DNA from: Madurella fahalii
Lineage: Eukaryota > Ascomycota > Sordariomycetes > Sordariales
Assembly (NCBI GenBank): GCA_029876055.1
Contig: CM056878.1
Coordinates: 744,001-808,000, forward strand
DNA: 64,000 nt
Direction of reading: 5' to 3'
Shown here: positions 10,802-21,320 of the stretch, one piece after another
Position numbering within the stretch: the stretch's first letter is position 1
How the letters are laid out: each line of letters begins with the position of its first letter
Made by a program: the position numbers and the translations under genes
The notes under the pieces: generated by a model
Told to the model about the DNA's origin: nothing
Databases searched by the model: none
The model's input: only the letters and a program-made list of their open reading frames with translations

Positions 10802-11702
10802 ATAGACGCTTTCACTGCCTCTGCCACCGAGGTCACGCCGTATATAAAATATATTCACTCGGTATTTAAAAACACCAACCCTCGCTCCAGCAAGGTTCTT
10901 ACAATTGACTATTTTTTCGAGTAGTCGACCTCCTTACGTTGCTCCTATTGTAATATAAAGAAAGAGTTATATATACCGGTAAATTGTATACATTTTCGGC
11001 GGATTAGTAGGGGATTTACTAACGATTATAGGCCGCTACCGGAATAGTTAGCGACTCTGTCGACCTTATAATCCTTATCGACGCGGCTCGTACTATCGTC
11101 GATTATCGTATAGAGGATACTAAGGGCGAGCTCGACGAAGAGGGTAATCGTCCTTAAGTTTCTACACTGTCTTACTATAGCTATAAGAAGATCGCTATCG
11201 CCGCTAAAGATCTAGTCGGGGCTTTCGATACTGCCGAGACCGCTTATCGCCGCTAATTCGGTATTTCCAGTACTACCAAGCTGTCTTCTATAAGTACATT
11301 TATTTTGCTTATTTTTATATATAAATCGTTAATATCTCGATAGCAAGTTTATATAGTATATTGCTCTATAGTCATACTATATAGCTAACTCCGTCTATAG
11401 TAGTTGTCCCGTCCTAGCCGGAACCGCAGCTATAATGCCGATATCAGTCTCAATCACTATATTTCTACTAAGTTATCGCTGACTTTTCGTAGTACGAGTC
11501 TGAGGTATATACCTAGGAGGTACGGTCTATCGCTTGTCTATCGCTTAGCGATATTAGTTTCGTAGGTTAGTCGGGTACTAAACGCCGTTTTCTTAAGAAG
11601 GTCAAGGAGGAGATCGCTACTAACGTAGAGGATATAGAGGCCTAGTAGGTTTAGGTAGAGGTAGCTCCTAACTTGGAGCTGGTACCGACCTCAATTTTCT
11701 AA
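10802..11702 (+). pseudogene. Antisense cysteine-rich gene of element II (RIP-damaged)
   Basis: It lies on the strand opposite to the element's pol genes. The inferred start is ATA at 10802, explained as an ATG hit by G-to-A change, followed by DAFTASATEV. One frame runs to 10978 through a TAG at 10922 and holds R-C-x2-C-x6-Y-x-P, where Tyr is TAT and probably was Cys. An intron (10979-11031, GTAAAT...ACTAAC...TAG) follows straight after the Pro, at the same place as in the antisense gene of element III. Exon 2 starts at 11032 and reads through TAA at 11155 and 11254, both explainable as CAA. A decayed donor (ATAAGT for GTAAGT) follows near 11290, and a last exon ends at TAA 11700-11702 with three TAGs inside. 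The function is unknown. The middle exon limits are uncertain. Confidence 0.6.
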
Positions 11703-11877
11703 GGTTTATATTATTTTCAGGGGGTTTTTCTAGGGTATTTCGGTTAGGGTTGGCGTCTGGTATACCCCAGGACATAGCTTTATACAGGTAGACATTAATT
11801 AATATCTTATCGCCTACACTTTCACTGGTTTTCATATACTTTTCGGAATTATAATACCAGCTTAGGTACATTTATTA

Positions 11878-13212
11878 TATCCTCCTCTAATACCCACTGA
11901 TTATACTCCAAGGGCCAGCCTACCTACTTAACTAAAAAGAAGGTTTTACCCTAGAATTTTCTCTTATCTCGAATCTCTTCAACTTCCTACTCTCTATCGT
12001 CCTTAAGGTCTAGCATCGGTATTACAGACGAATCGTCTCCTTTTCGGCTATACTATAGTTCCAATATTAATATAGGAAATATATTATATAAACGATTATA
12101 CTTGTCCGGGAGTACTAGACGATAAGCCAGTAATCCGACTCGGTTTAGAATATGAAATAGACCGATAAACTTAGGTACTAATTTCCTTAGTGACTTGAAT
12201 TTCAAATTCCAGGTTAATAACAATACTAAACTTCTATTTTTAAACTCCTTTTTTATATACTTCTCGTTATAATATCGTTTCTAGACTGCTATAGCTTTAG
12301 CCCAATTTTGTTCTAACTATTTTCTCAGCTCAGCAAGTTTTTCAATCCTTTCAATTGCATTAGGTATCCTCCTCTCTTATATATCGCCCTCGATATAGCA
12401 GGAAATCGGAGGTTGATAACCTATTAGTACTTCAAAGGGACTTATCTTGATTATGGAATTGACAGTACTATTAACAACAAATTCTACTTCTAGGAGAAGA
12501 TTTGCCTAGGTAATTTGGTTTTAGTATACAAAGTAATAGAGGTATTGAATAAGTATTTAATTTACTCGCTCCGTTTACCCGTCGGTTTACAGGTAAAAAG
12601 CGGTTGAAAGCCGCTTATATACCTTTTATAGGTAATACAAATTACTCTAAAACTATAATGTGAAAACAGAACCTCGATTACTAGCGCAACTATCAATAGA
12701 GCTATACTTGAGTTCAATCTCTTTGTAAACAAGCTCTGCCAATTCTTAGCTGGTGATGGTAGTAGATACTGGGAAGAATCGGTTTATCTTCGTATACCGA
12801 TCGACAACTACTAGAATTACGTCCTTCTTAGAGCTATCGGGACTCTTTACTATAGGAAAACCTACGATAAAGTCTATAGTGATTTCGCTCTAAGGTCGTA
12901 TAGGAATCGGCAACGATTCGAACGATCTATATAGCTTATACCGTCTTATCTTATTGACTTGGCAGATATAGTAGGTTCTGCAGTAGTCTTTGATATCTTT
13001 GGTCATACTATACTAGAAGTATTTTCTTTATAACAGTTCGAGAGTCTTTTCGATACTAAAATAACCTACTAACGGATTGTTATAAAAAAGCTGGAGTAAC
13101 TCCTATTTAACAGCTTGCTCTACTAGGATGAATAATCGTCCTTGATATAGCAATTCTTACTCGTATCCAAGTGCCTATTCGGACGAAACTCTCTGGTTTC
13201 GGGCTGGACTTA
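11878..13212 (-). pseudogene. Element II integrase and chromodomain, distal part
   Basis: On the minus strand at about 12960-12650 the integrase core is readable (DFIVGFP, then ILVVVDRYTK). TDGQTERVN follows at about 12590, then the SPFEVLIGY region. Near 11940-11880 a chromodomain-like segment ends the protein (LVK*VGWPLEYNQWVLEEDI, with TAG where the family has Trp). The DNA then leads into the antisense gene. A chromodomain at the integrase C-terminus defines chromoviruses and is thought to steer insertion to H3K9-methylated chromatin. Stops are frequent. Confidence 0.82.
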
Positions 13213-13586
13213 TGTGAGGGCCAACCGGGTAGGGTCGGCATTGGCGCTGGCGTTGGCGCAGGCCGGAAGCCCCGGAGCCGCAGCTTCGGCGGGTTCCCAT
13301 AAGCAACAACAACGCTAGGCCAAAAGGGCGCAGATATCGCGTCAGATAAACGCCGAAGGAGCGTATAAGCAAGAGCGAGGAGGGGGCAGCGAGCGGGGTA
13401 AGTAAGTCTAGACGCTGCCGCCCTAGGGCATAAAGAGGAGGATAGAAGACAGGGCTTAGGAGAGAGACAGAGTTCAATGAGACCACCATCCCACCCCTAA
13501 CGAGCACTCTACTCCTGCGTTATACGTACACTGCTCGTACCCCGTCACTCTGGTCTTACTACCCTTAGATCCCTGATCCTCATACA
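13213..13586 (+). repeat. 5' LTR of element III, family A
   Basis: Starts TGTGAGGGCC, ends CTGATCCTCATACA, 374 bp. It carries a GC-rich block GGCGCTGGCGTTGGCGCAGG not present in the 359-bp family-A LTRs at 2818 and 6175, so it is a subfamily. Confidence 0.9.
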
Positions 13587-13837
13587 TTGAACTCTCTGCC
13601 TTCCAGGCGACTAGACCGTCCGGGACGAGCATAGCACCGAGGCGTCAACGCGCTACTTCCAATCAGCTTGCAAGCGAAATAGAAGGCTCGCTCACGTCGA
13701 ACAGCCAGCCTTCCAGCAGCACTCAGCTCCCTAACATCCCTGAGATTCCCGACGCTCAGATCCTTGATCCCTTCAGCATAACCCAAAAGCGCTTACCTGC
13801 AGACGAGCCGCTTGTCAACCGCTCCCCCGCAGCAGAC

Positions 13838-14920
13838 ATGCTCCTACCTGAGTATCAGCAGCAACTGCTTGACGAAGAGCGACGGCTCGACAAGCAGATT
13901 GCTATTGCACGTCAGGAGGCTGCACTGCACCGCAAGAGGGCTGAGCTTGAGCTGCTCCTCCGCCAGAATCAACTTACGCCCGAACTAGAGCCTCTAGCTA
14001 ATCCTATAGTGCATCCCTCCCGGGAGGCCCTCTTGACCCCTCCTAAGCCCGCTCCTACGACTCCCGCGAACGCAGTGTCCTAGCAACTTAGATCAGTCGT
14101 ACAAGGAGGAGTGACGTAGAAGACTCCAACACTTACCCATCCTACGTATAATAGGTCCAATACGACTACCCTTCGCAACTTTCTCTTTAACTGCAAAGCA
14201 AACTTCCGCCTCCTCGGCAACGTTCCAAGCAGCGATCGCGTTATATATATAGTGAGCTGTCTCCGCGGGACCCCTAAAAACACTTGGGTCAAATATATCT
14301 CTAAGTGGGAGAACGACCCTTCCTTCGACCCTACTCTAGTAACGTAGGAGGAATTCGTTGAGTTCCTCTGTAGTCAGCTCTCAGACCTAGAGATGCGTGC
14401 CCTCTCTGCAGCTACGCAGCTTGATAACCTGTATCAGTGCGACGACGAGACGGTAGTAGAGTTCGTAGACCGATATACGACTATTACCGCCGACCTCCCC
14501 TACTAAATAGAGGAAAGTTAGCGGATAATCGGCTTTCTCCCGAAGTTCCGTAAGGAGATTCACCTGGCGATTACCTGCTAAAGTACCTTACCTACTACTT
14601 ACTAGTAGCTGGTAAGCACCGCCTGCTGGATTGAGGACAGCTAGCGGGTTAAAGGGACCTCGAGTTATCGCTTACGACCACGACCCCCGATAGAACCTCT
14701 TACGGCACTAGAGCCTATCGAGAGAGGCGTCTAAGCCCCGTTACTGCGACTAGGGCGTAGCGTCGTCTACTATAACTACGGGAAGGAGGGCTATATCGCT
14801 AGGAACTGTCTATTGGGGCTATCCAACCCCCTAGTACCGGAGAGGGCGGACAAGTAGTAACAACGCTGCTATACCTATAATCAGCCTAGGCACTACTCGA
14901 CTAATTGCCTCCAGACGGTC
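13838..14920 (+). pseudogene. Gag of element III
   Basis: An open frame at 13838-14083 (81 codons) begins MLLPEYQQQLLDEERRLDKQ and is a clear coiled coil with intact CAG codons. After the TAG at 14081 the frame continues in family-A Gag sequence, then shows two nucleocapsid zinc knuckles near 14765-14910. The first reads YNYGKEGYIARNC, with Cys-to-Tyr changes. The start codon was chosen because it opens the coiled coil, but the protein may begin upstream (minus-strand runs there are shadows). Gag would form the virus-like particle; this copy is broken. Confidence 0.75.
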
Positions 14921-15089
14921 TACAGATGCTGCAATCAAGTAGGGCATACGCTACTTCGGTGCCCCAGCGACGACCTTATTACCGGTAGTAACCAGACCCC
15001 TCTACAAGAGTGCGCCGGAGCTGTAGTAGCTAAGAAATAGGATAACGCCGGGGACACCTCTCGTTGTATAGAGTCCGATATGATGGTCA

Positions 15090-18000
15090 GGTTATAAGGA
15101 AGTTGGGAAAAGGCGCCTACGATGCTCGACTCGGGAGCAGATTACAATCTGATCAACTATAGCTACCTTGCCTAGTACTCTCTCCTTAAGTACTTTGAGC
15201 TATCGGTAGGGATTACTGGCATCGGAAATAGCCCTGTACGAACCTACGGAGTATATCCCCTTTATATACGTACCGTCGACTGCAAAGGTAGAGCTCAGAT
15301 GTACCTTCTACGCTTTGTTGTCGCGGATATTGAGCCCTTTGTCGTCCTACTAGGCTAGCCCTAGCTCGAGATAGCCAACCCCAATATCGACTTTAGGGCC
15401 AAAACGTAGGCTTACCCGCCTAAGGCGTTATAGGTAGGCTTATGCGTTGAGCCTAAGTACTTGTAGGCCGAGTCGGTGTTTGTACTCGCGGCTATTATCC
15501 CCTCCAGTGAGGACCCCGCTAACGTAGTGTATGATCTAGAGTAGCTGCAGCTCCTGGAGGTCTACCGGGTATACGAAAAACTGTTCTATAAGTCGGGGAT
15601 CCTGCCTTTCCCTACGACTTCGCTAAGGTACCGTATTAAGCTCGTGGGCGATGTGCAGCCGCCCTGGGGACCAATTTATCTATTGGAGGCATCAGAACTT
15701 GAGACCCTGCGTGAGTGGCTCCGGGCTACCACTGAAAAGGGCTGGATATAACCCTTAATAAGCCCTATAGGCGCCCCTATTTTATTTATCCCGAAGAAGG
15801 GGGGCGAATTGTACTTTATTGTCGACTACCAGGGGCTGAATGCGATAATATATAAGAACTGTGTACCTATCCCGCTAATCGGAGAGATCTTTGACTGCCT
15901 GTCAATAGCTAAGATCTATACCAAGATTGACTTAAAGGATATGTACTATCGTATCAGGCTCAGCGAGGGCGACGAATGGAAAACCGCCTTTCGTATACGA
16001 TACGGCTACTACGAGTTCCATATAATGCCGATGGGGTTAGCCAACGCCCTAGCGACCTTCTAGACTTACATCAATTAAGTGCTATCTAGGCTGGTAGATA
16101 TTATATATATCGTCTACTTAGATAATATCCTGATCTATAGTGATAACGAAGTAGCGTATGAGTAGTATGTAAAGGAAGTCCTCGATCGATTGGAAAAGGC
16201 CGATCTCTATATCAATCTCAAGAAGTGCCAATTCTATACTACCGAGGTCGAGTTCCTAGGATATGTAATCTTACCTAAGGGAATCGCTATAGAGCTATCC
16301 TATATCGAGTCCGTTACGTAGTAGCCGCTCCTCCGTAGTATATACGATATCCAAGTCTTCTTAGGATTTACAGGGTTCTACCGCCGTTTTATTAGAAATT
16401 ATTCGAAGATTTATACCCCCTTGACAGACCTCCTGCGTAGCGACCAAAAGCGCCTATTCGAGCTTACGAAGGAGGTAACTGAGGTGTTCGAGCTGCTTAG
16501 AAGCAAATTCGGCGAGACTCCTATCCTTAGGCACTTTAATCCCTCTCTGCCTATCTGTATGGAGATAGATGCCTCGAAGCGTATGATAGGAGCAATGCTC
16601 TCGTAGCTCTATAAGGATCGGTAGTACCCTATTGCTTTTAGGTTAAGGAAGCTTATACCTGAGGAGATGCGCTATAATACCGGAGATAGAGAGCTACTCG
16701 CGTTCGTCGATACGTTCTATACTTGGTTTCAGTATCTCCTTTACACCTAAGTCCCTATTATAGTCCTAACAGACCACCTTAACCTGGAGTACTAGAAGAC
16801 TAAAAAGAGGCCGAGTCAGCGGTAACTGTATTAGAGTAATAACTTAACTATATTTGACTTCGTTATTAAGTACTACCCTGGTGCTCAGAACTCTATTGAC
16901 GGACTCTCGTATAGGCTAGACTATATAGAGGAAGAGGAGGTAGGCGAAGACGCTGAGAACCCGCTGCTTCAACTCCTGTAGAACAGAATCGAGTGTGGGT
17001 AATAGGAGACCCCTAGCCCCTGCCCTATTGTCGCTGCAGCCCGAGGACTGCTCTAGCTGTCTACGATAGTTACGCTGCTGCTGTATATAAGAATAGCAGA
17101 AGACGAAGAAGTCATTGAGCAAGAAAGAGAAGAGTTTAAAAAGTTGCTGCTAAGCCAAGAAGGCTAGAGTAATGTTATCGTCTAAAAGGTCTGGGACTGT
17201 GGCGAGAAGTGCGGCTATAACTCTATAGATAAGGACGAGGGTGCTATATCTGATACTAATAAGCAGATATACATCGTTAGTACTAGCCCCCCCGAAGGAC
17301 CGTATTGTAGCTACTATACTGCATTTAGCGTCGGGGGCCTCTGCCGTTATATAGGGAATGACTCTTATGATGAGGCTATGTCTAATTACCGTATACCTAT
17401 TGTAGGCGCCTCTGGTACTAAAAACGGAGATTACAGGACCTAGGTGAAAGGAGGGTAGCTCTCTTTAGAAGAAGTGTTGCTTGAAGAGCAACAGAAAGAT
17501 CAATAGCTTCAGTCGGACGCTCGTAGGAAGTGGTATAACAGTAACGAAGGCTCCTAGAGTAAAGGAGAGGACGGGCTCGTCCGTTATTAAGGTAGAGTAT
17601 ATATTCCCCCCTCCCTTAGGCACGAGCTAATTAAGAGCTATTATAATGTACTAACTGTAGGCTATAGAGGCTTTAGGAAGACGCGAGAGCGCCTAGAGTG
17701 CAACTACTTTTGGCTGTCTATAAGAGAGGATGTAGCGGTGTATGTCAACGGCAGCTATGTGACCTATTAATGTACAAAGTCGCGTATGTACCGCCCTTAT
17801 AGCTTACTTGCAACGCTACCGGTACTAGACGGACTGTAGTAGATGATTATAGTAAATTTCATTACGGGCCTACTAACTTCGATCGACCCTCGGATAGGCA
17901 AGGTGTATAACGCTGCCCTAGTTGTAGTAGATAAGTTTACGAAGTACGCCCTCTATATCGTAATAACTGTGACGCTTATAGCAAGTGCCTTCGTAGAGTT

Positions 18001-18680
18001 GTTCTTCGACTACGTCTACCGGCTATTTGGACTTCCCTAGTCTATCGTGTCCGATAAGGGCAGCCTATTTACAAGCTTCTTCTAGAAAACCTTGTACGAA
18101 CTTTTGGGTATTAAGCGGTGCCTGAGTACTGCATATTATCTGCAGACAGACGGGCAGACGGAGCGCCAGAACCAAATACTCGAGTACTACTTATATGCGT
18201 TCTGTAGCTACAATTAAGTGGATTGGGCGTATTATTTATACCTCGCGGAGTATGCCTATAACAGTTCCTACTATACGGCGATATAGTCAACTCCGGCCTT
18301 CCTTCTCTATAGGTTCTACCCTCGAGGTCCCCCAGACCCTATAATAATCCTTAGGAGCTCAGTTCCCGCTGTGGATGAGCGGGTAAGATGCCTGTTAGCG
18401 AGCTGCAGAAAGATCTATGATATCCTTGTTGCTACCAACAAGAGCTATAAGAAGTAGTATAATCGAAAGCGGGAAGATAAGGCGTTTAAGGCCGGTTAAT
18501 GGGTTTGGCTCTCAACAAAGTACCTTAAATAGTAGTGTCTAAGTAGCAAACTCGTAGATAAGTATCTAGGGCCCTTTAAGATCCTTAAAGTTGTCGGTAA
18601 TAGGAAGATAGTATACGAGCTGGACCTTCTATAACATTATTGTATCTATCGAGTTTTCCCAATTACCCTGCTCGAGCTAT
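15090..18680 (+). pseudogene. Pol of element III: protease, RT, RNase H, integrase
   Basis: Domains in order: aspartic protease near 15120-15160 (MLDSGADYNLI); reverse transcriptase 15600-16340, with YFIVDYQGLNAI, the IDLKDMYYRIR motif and the catalytic box at about 16105-16135 (IVYLDNILI, where the family has YVDDIL); RNase H from about 16500 (PICMEIDAS); integrase zinc-binding part at about 17640-17780; integrase core at about 17843-18250 (MIIVNFITGLL, VVVDKFTKYA, TDGQTERQN); C-terminal part to about 18680. Tens of in-frame TAG codons sit where the family has Gln or Trp. It would have reverse-transcribed and inserted the element, and is now dead. Confidence 0.88.
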
Positions 18681-19024
18681 TCAAAGGCAGCGAGGAGTAA
18701 GTGTAAGAGCAGCGCGAGAGGGTCGACGTCGAGCCGGAGGAGCAGTATTACGAGGTAGAAGCTATTATCGACTATAGGGGCTTAGCGAGAAATAGGTAGT
18801 TCCTAATCAAATAGAAGGGCTATCTACCTAAAGATAATACCTAGGAACCTAGAGAGTACCTAGATAATAGACTACTGTTAAGAGTATACGAGGTAAGGTT
18901 CGCGAAGGTATAGGGGTAGTGTAGAGCATAAGTATATAGGGTATATCAAGCGAGGGAAAAAGCTTCAATTTGTCTAGGGGTACTAAAAAACCTACGAAAA
19001 ACCCGCCTCTAAACAGCATTCTAT

Positions 19025-20095
19025 CTACTCCTCCTTACTTTCAACCTCGGTATCCCCCTCCTCTACGACAGGGGCGAGATAGTCCGCGATGTACGAAAGC
19101 AGTGCCTCTATATCGCCTAAGTACTTCCAGATGTTAGTTAGAATTACAGTCTATGCCTCCAGCAGGAGGGGAAGTTCAGGAGCAGTACCCGAGGATGTAG
19201 ACGAAGGACCAGTAATAGCGGGGACAGTAAGTGACGAACCTGCAGTAACGCCGCTATTGCAGCGGAGGCGCAGCGCACGACTAGTGCGGTTAGTACTGGC
19301 GCGGTAGGCGGCGACCTCGGCGGACCGGGGCCGGGGGGCAGAGAAGTCCTTGAGGGCATGTAGGGCGGTATTGCCAGTCTCCTGGACCTCCTCCTCCAGA
19401 CCAGCAACCTGAGGAAAAGTACCGTTAGCGTAAGAAACACGTAGCTAAGAAGTGAAAAAAAAAAAAAAAAAAAAAAGACTTCTTACATCCTCACCAGAGG
19501 CAGGGAACTCCATATAGTCGAAGGCCTCCACAAACTGCACCACTGTATTCAGTATATCGGGAGGAACCTAATAAAGAGTTAGACGCCGCTAACAAGTACT
19601 GCAGGAGCAGTGCAAAATAAGAGGGGGAGGACCTACCGGAAGGCAGATATAGTTGTAGTACGCGTAGCGGAAGCAGCGGGTACCGGAGCTCTTCTAGTTC
19701 TTACAGCTTGCAGAGGGACCCTTCTTCAATATGCGGCGGAGACACGTACGGCAGCTACGCACAATCAGCGAGGAGCAAGCGGAAAAGAGAGGGACATTTA
19801 CGGAATGACGCGGCGGGTGCCCTCAGCAAGTTTATCGCAGGCCCGAGGGGTATCGGCGGCGGGCGGGGAAGACGGAGCGACGTCTTCTTCGGCCTAAAAG
19901 AGTAGGTTAGACGCAGCGAAGGCGAGAAAAGGGAGGACCAGAACCTACCGAGGAACCAGGGGACGTAGGAGCGGCCTTGGACTTCTTAAGGGGGCCACCA
20001 GGCTCTTCATCATCTTCGGCCTAGGGAGTAGTTAGTATATACAAGGGTCTCGCTAGAGCGGCGAGTACACTACTTACAGGACGTTTGTCCGACAT
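19025..20095 (-). pseudogene. Antisense six-exon cysteine-rich gene in element III
   Basis: It runs opposite to gag-pol. Exons: 20095-20078, 20020-19949, 19893-19802, 19754-19637, 19567-19487 and 19408-19025, together 765 nt (255 codons with stop). The introns are 57, 55, 47, 69 and 78 nt. Intron 1 is textbook (GTAAGT, TACTAAC, TAG), and the others have GTAGGT, GTAAAT, GTAGGT and GTAAGA donors. The protein starts MSDKRP, has an acidic Pro/Ser-rich N-terminus, then Cys62-x2-Cys65-x12-Cys78-x9-Cys88-x2-Tyr91-x6-Cys98-Leu-Pro, then a helical part with LEEEVQETGN and an acidic end. Only two TAGs interrupt it (codon 81, and one late in exon 6), both readable as CAG. Tyr91 (TAC) is Cys in the copy at 4640-5175. 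The Cys spacing suggests a small zinc-binding or DNA-binding domain. I recognise no named family. Confidence 0.78.
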
Positions 20096-20943
20096 CGCGG
20101 ACTAGGCAGGGGAGAGGAGCGCAGAGGGCAGAGCGAGAGCAGTGCAGCGAGAGCGGGGACAGCAACTACAATACACCAGGTAGTCAGCAGACCAACTACA
20201 GAAGTATAAAATAAGCGGTAGCGGAGTGCATAAGGTGCGGGGAGAGGAGAGTGAGATAGAGGAGTAAGAAGGGCGTAACCTATAAGGGCAAGACTATAAG
20301 GGAAAAGAGAGGAAAGGAACTAGGGTAAGGAAGGCGATCTTTATACCTAGGGCTGGGAGAGGCCCCACTTTTCCCAAACATAAGGCTAAATACCAGTACA
20401 AAAGAGAGCTCGAGATAGTTACGCTAGGAGAACTGCAATTAGTAAGAGCAGAGCTGCCTCTACGCTACGGCTATGCAACCTGTACGCAATTACCTTATAC
20501 GACCAACTCTGACTTTTTTCCTCAGCAAAAAACCCCCCTTCCTTCCTACTTCTAAGTCATTGAGGCTGTACGCGCACTATTGTTGAGACCAGGGAAAGGC
20601 AACAATACGCAGCCGAATAATCGCCGTACCATACAATGCAATAACCCCGACGCTTTTACGCTTACTACCCGCAGTACCGACGCAACAATAAGCTCCTACG
20701 GCTGCAAACGCATGTGCGAAGAGAAAGGCAAGGAAGGAGAGACGAAGCGGTAGCAACTCGAGGACTGCGAGAGGCGCTATAGGCGATATCCCAACAACCA
20801 GTACCTCGAGTGCTATGCGAGGCAGGCAGATACGCAGCTAATGCGCACAAGGCCTGCAGACGAGATTGTCGGCAGCGCTCCCTACGGAGGAACGTGTGGC
20901 CCGGATAGCTCCTGAGGGCAGGAGCCCGGAAGGAGGGAGGCTC
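20096..20943 (+). other. 3' non-coding part of element III
   Basis: Between the start of the antisense gene and the 3' LTR. It presumably holds the antisense promoter. The purine-rich run GGAAGGAGGGAGG at 20927-20940, beside the LTR, is the likely polypurine tract. Part of it (20375-20845) is shared with the deleted copy at 5180-5650. Confidence 0.5.
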
Positions 20944-21315
20944 TGTAAGGGCCGACCGGGTAGGGTCGGCATTGGCGCTGGCGTTGGCGCAGGCCGGAAG
21001 CCCCGGAGCCGCAGCTTCGGCGGATTCCTATAAGCAACAACAACGCTAGGCCAGAAGGGCGCAGATATCGCGTCAGATGAGCGCCGAAGGAGCGTATAAG
21101 TAAGAGCGAGGAGGGGGCAGCGAGCGGGGTAAGTGAGTCCAGACGCTGCCGCCCCAGGGCATAAAGAGGAGGATGGAAGACAGGGCTTAGGAGAGAGACA
21201 GAGTTCAATGAGACCACCATCCCACCCCTAACGAGCACTCTGCTCCTGCGTTGCGCGTGCACTGCTCGTACCCCGTCACTCTGGTCTTACTACCCTTGGA
21301 TCCCTGATCCTCACA
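20944..21315 (+). repeat. 3' LTR of element III, family A
   Basis: 372 bp, TGTAAGGGCC to CTGATCCTCACA. It differs from the 5' LTR by scattered transitions and is followed by the TSD ACTTA. Confidence 0.92.
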
Positions 21316-21320
21316 ACTTA

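Larger units (their letters stand above)
13213..21315 (+). mobile_element. Element III: family-A Ty3/gypsy element inserted in element II
   Basis: About 8.1 kb with LTRs of 374 bp (13213-13586) and 372 bp (20944-21315), flanked by ACTTA at 13208-13212 and 21316-21320. The plus strand codes Gag then Pol (protease, reverse transcriptase, RNase H, integrase), with dozens of TAG stops between 14090 and 18950. The last 2 kb before the 3' LTR instead holds a minus-strand, intron-bearing gene. The LTRs, the first 500 bp of the interior and the antisense gene are much less mutated than the pol region. Confidence 0.92.
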
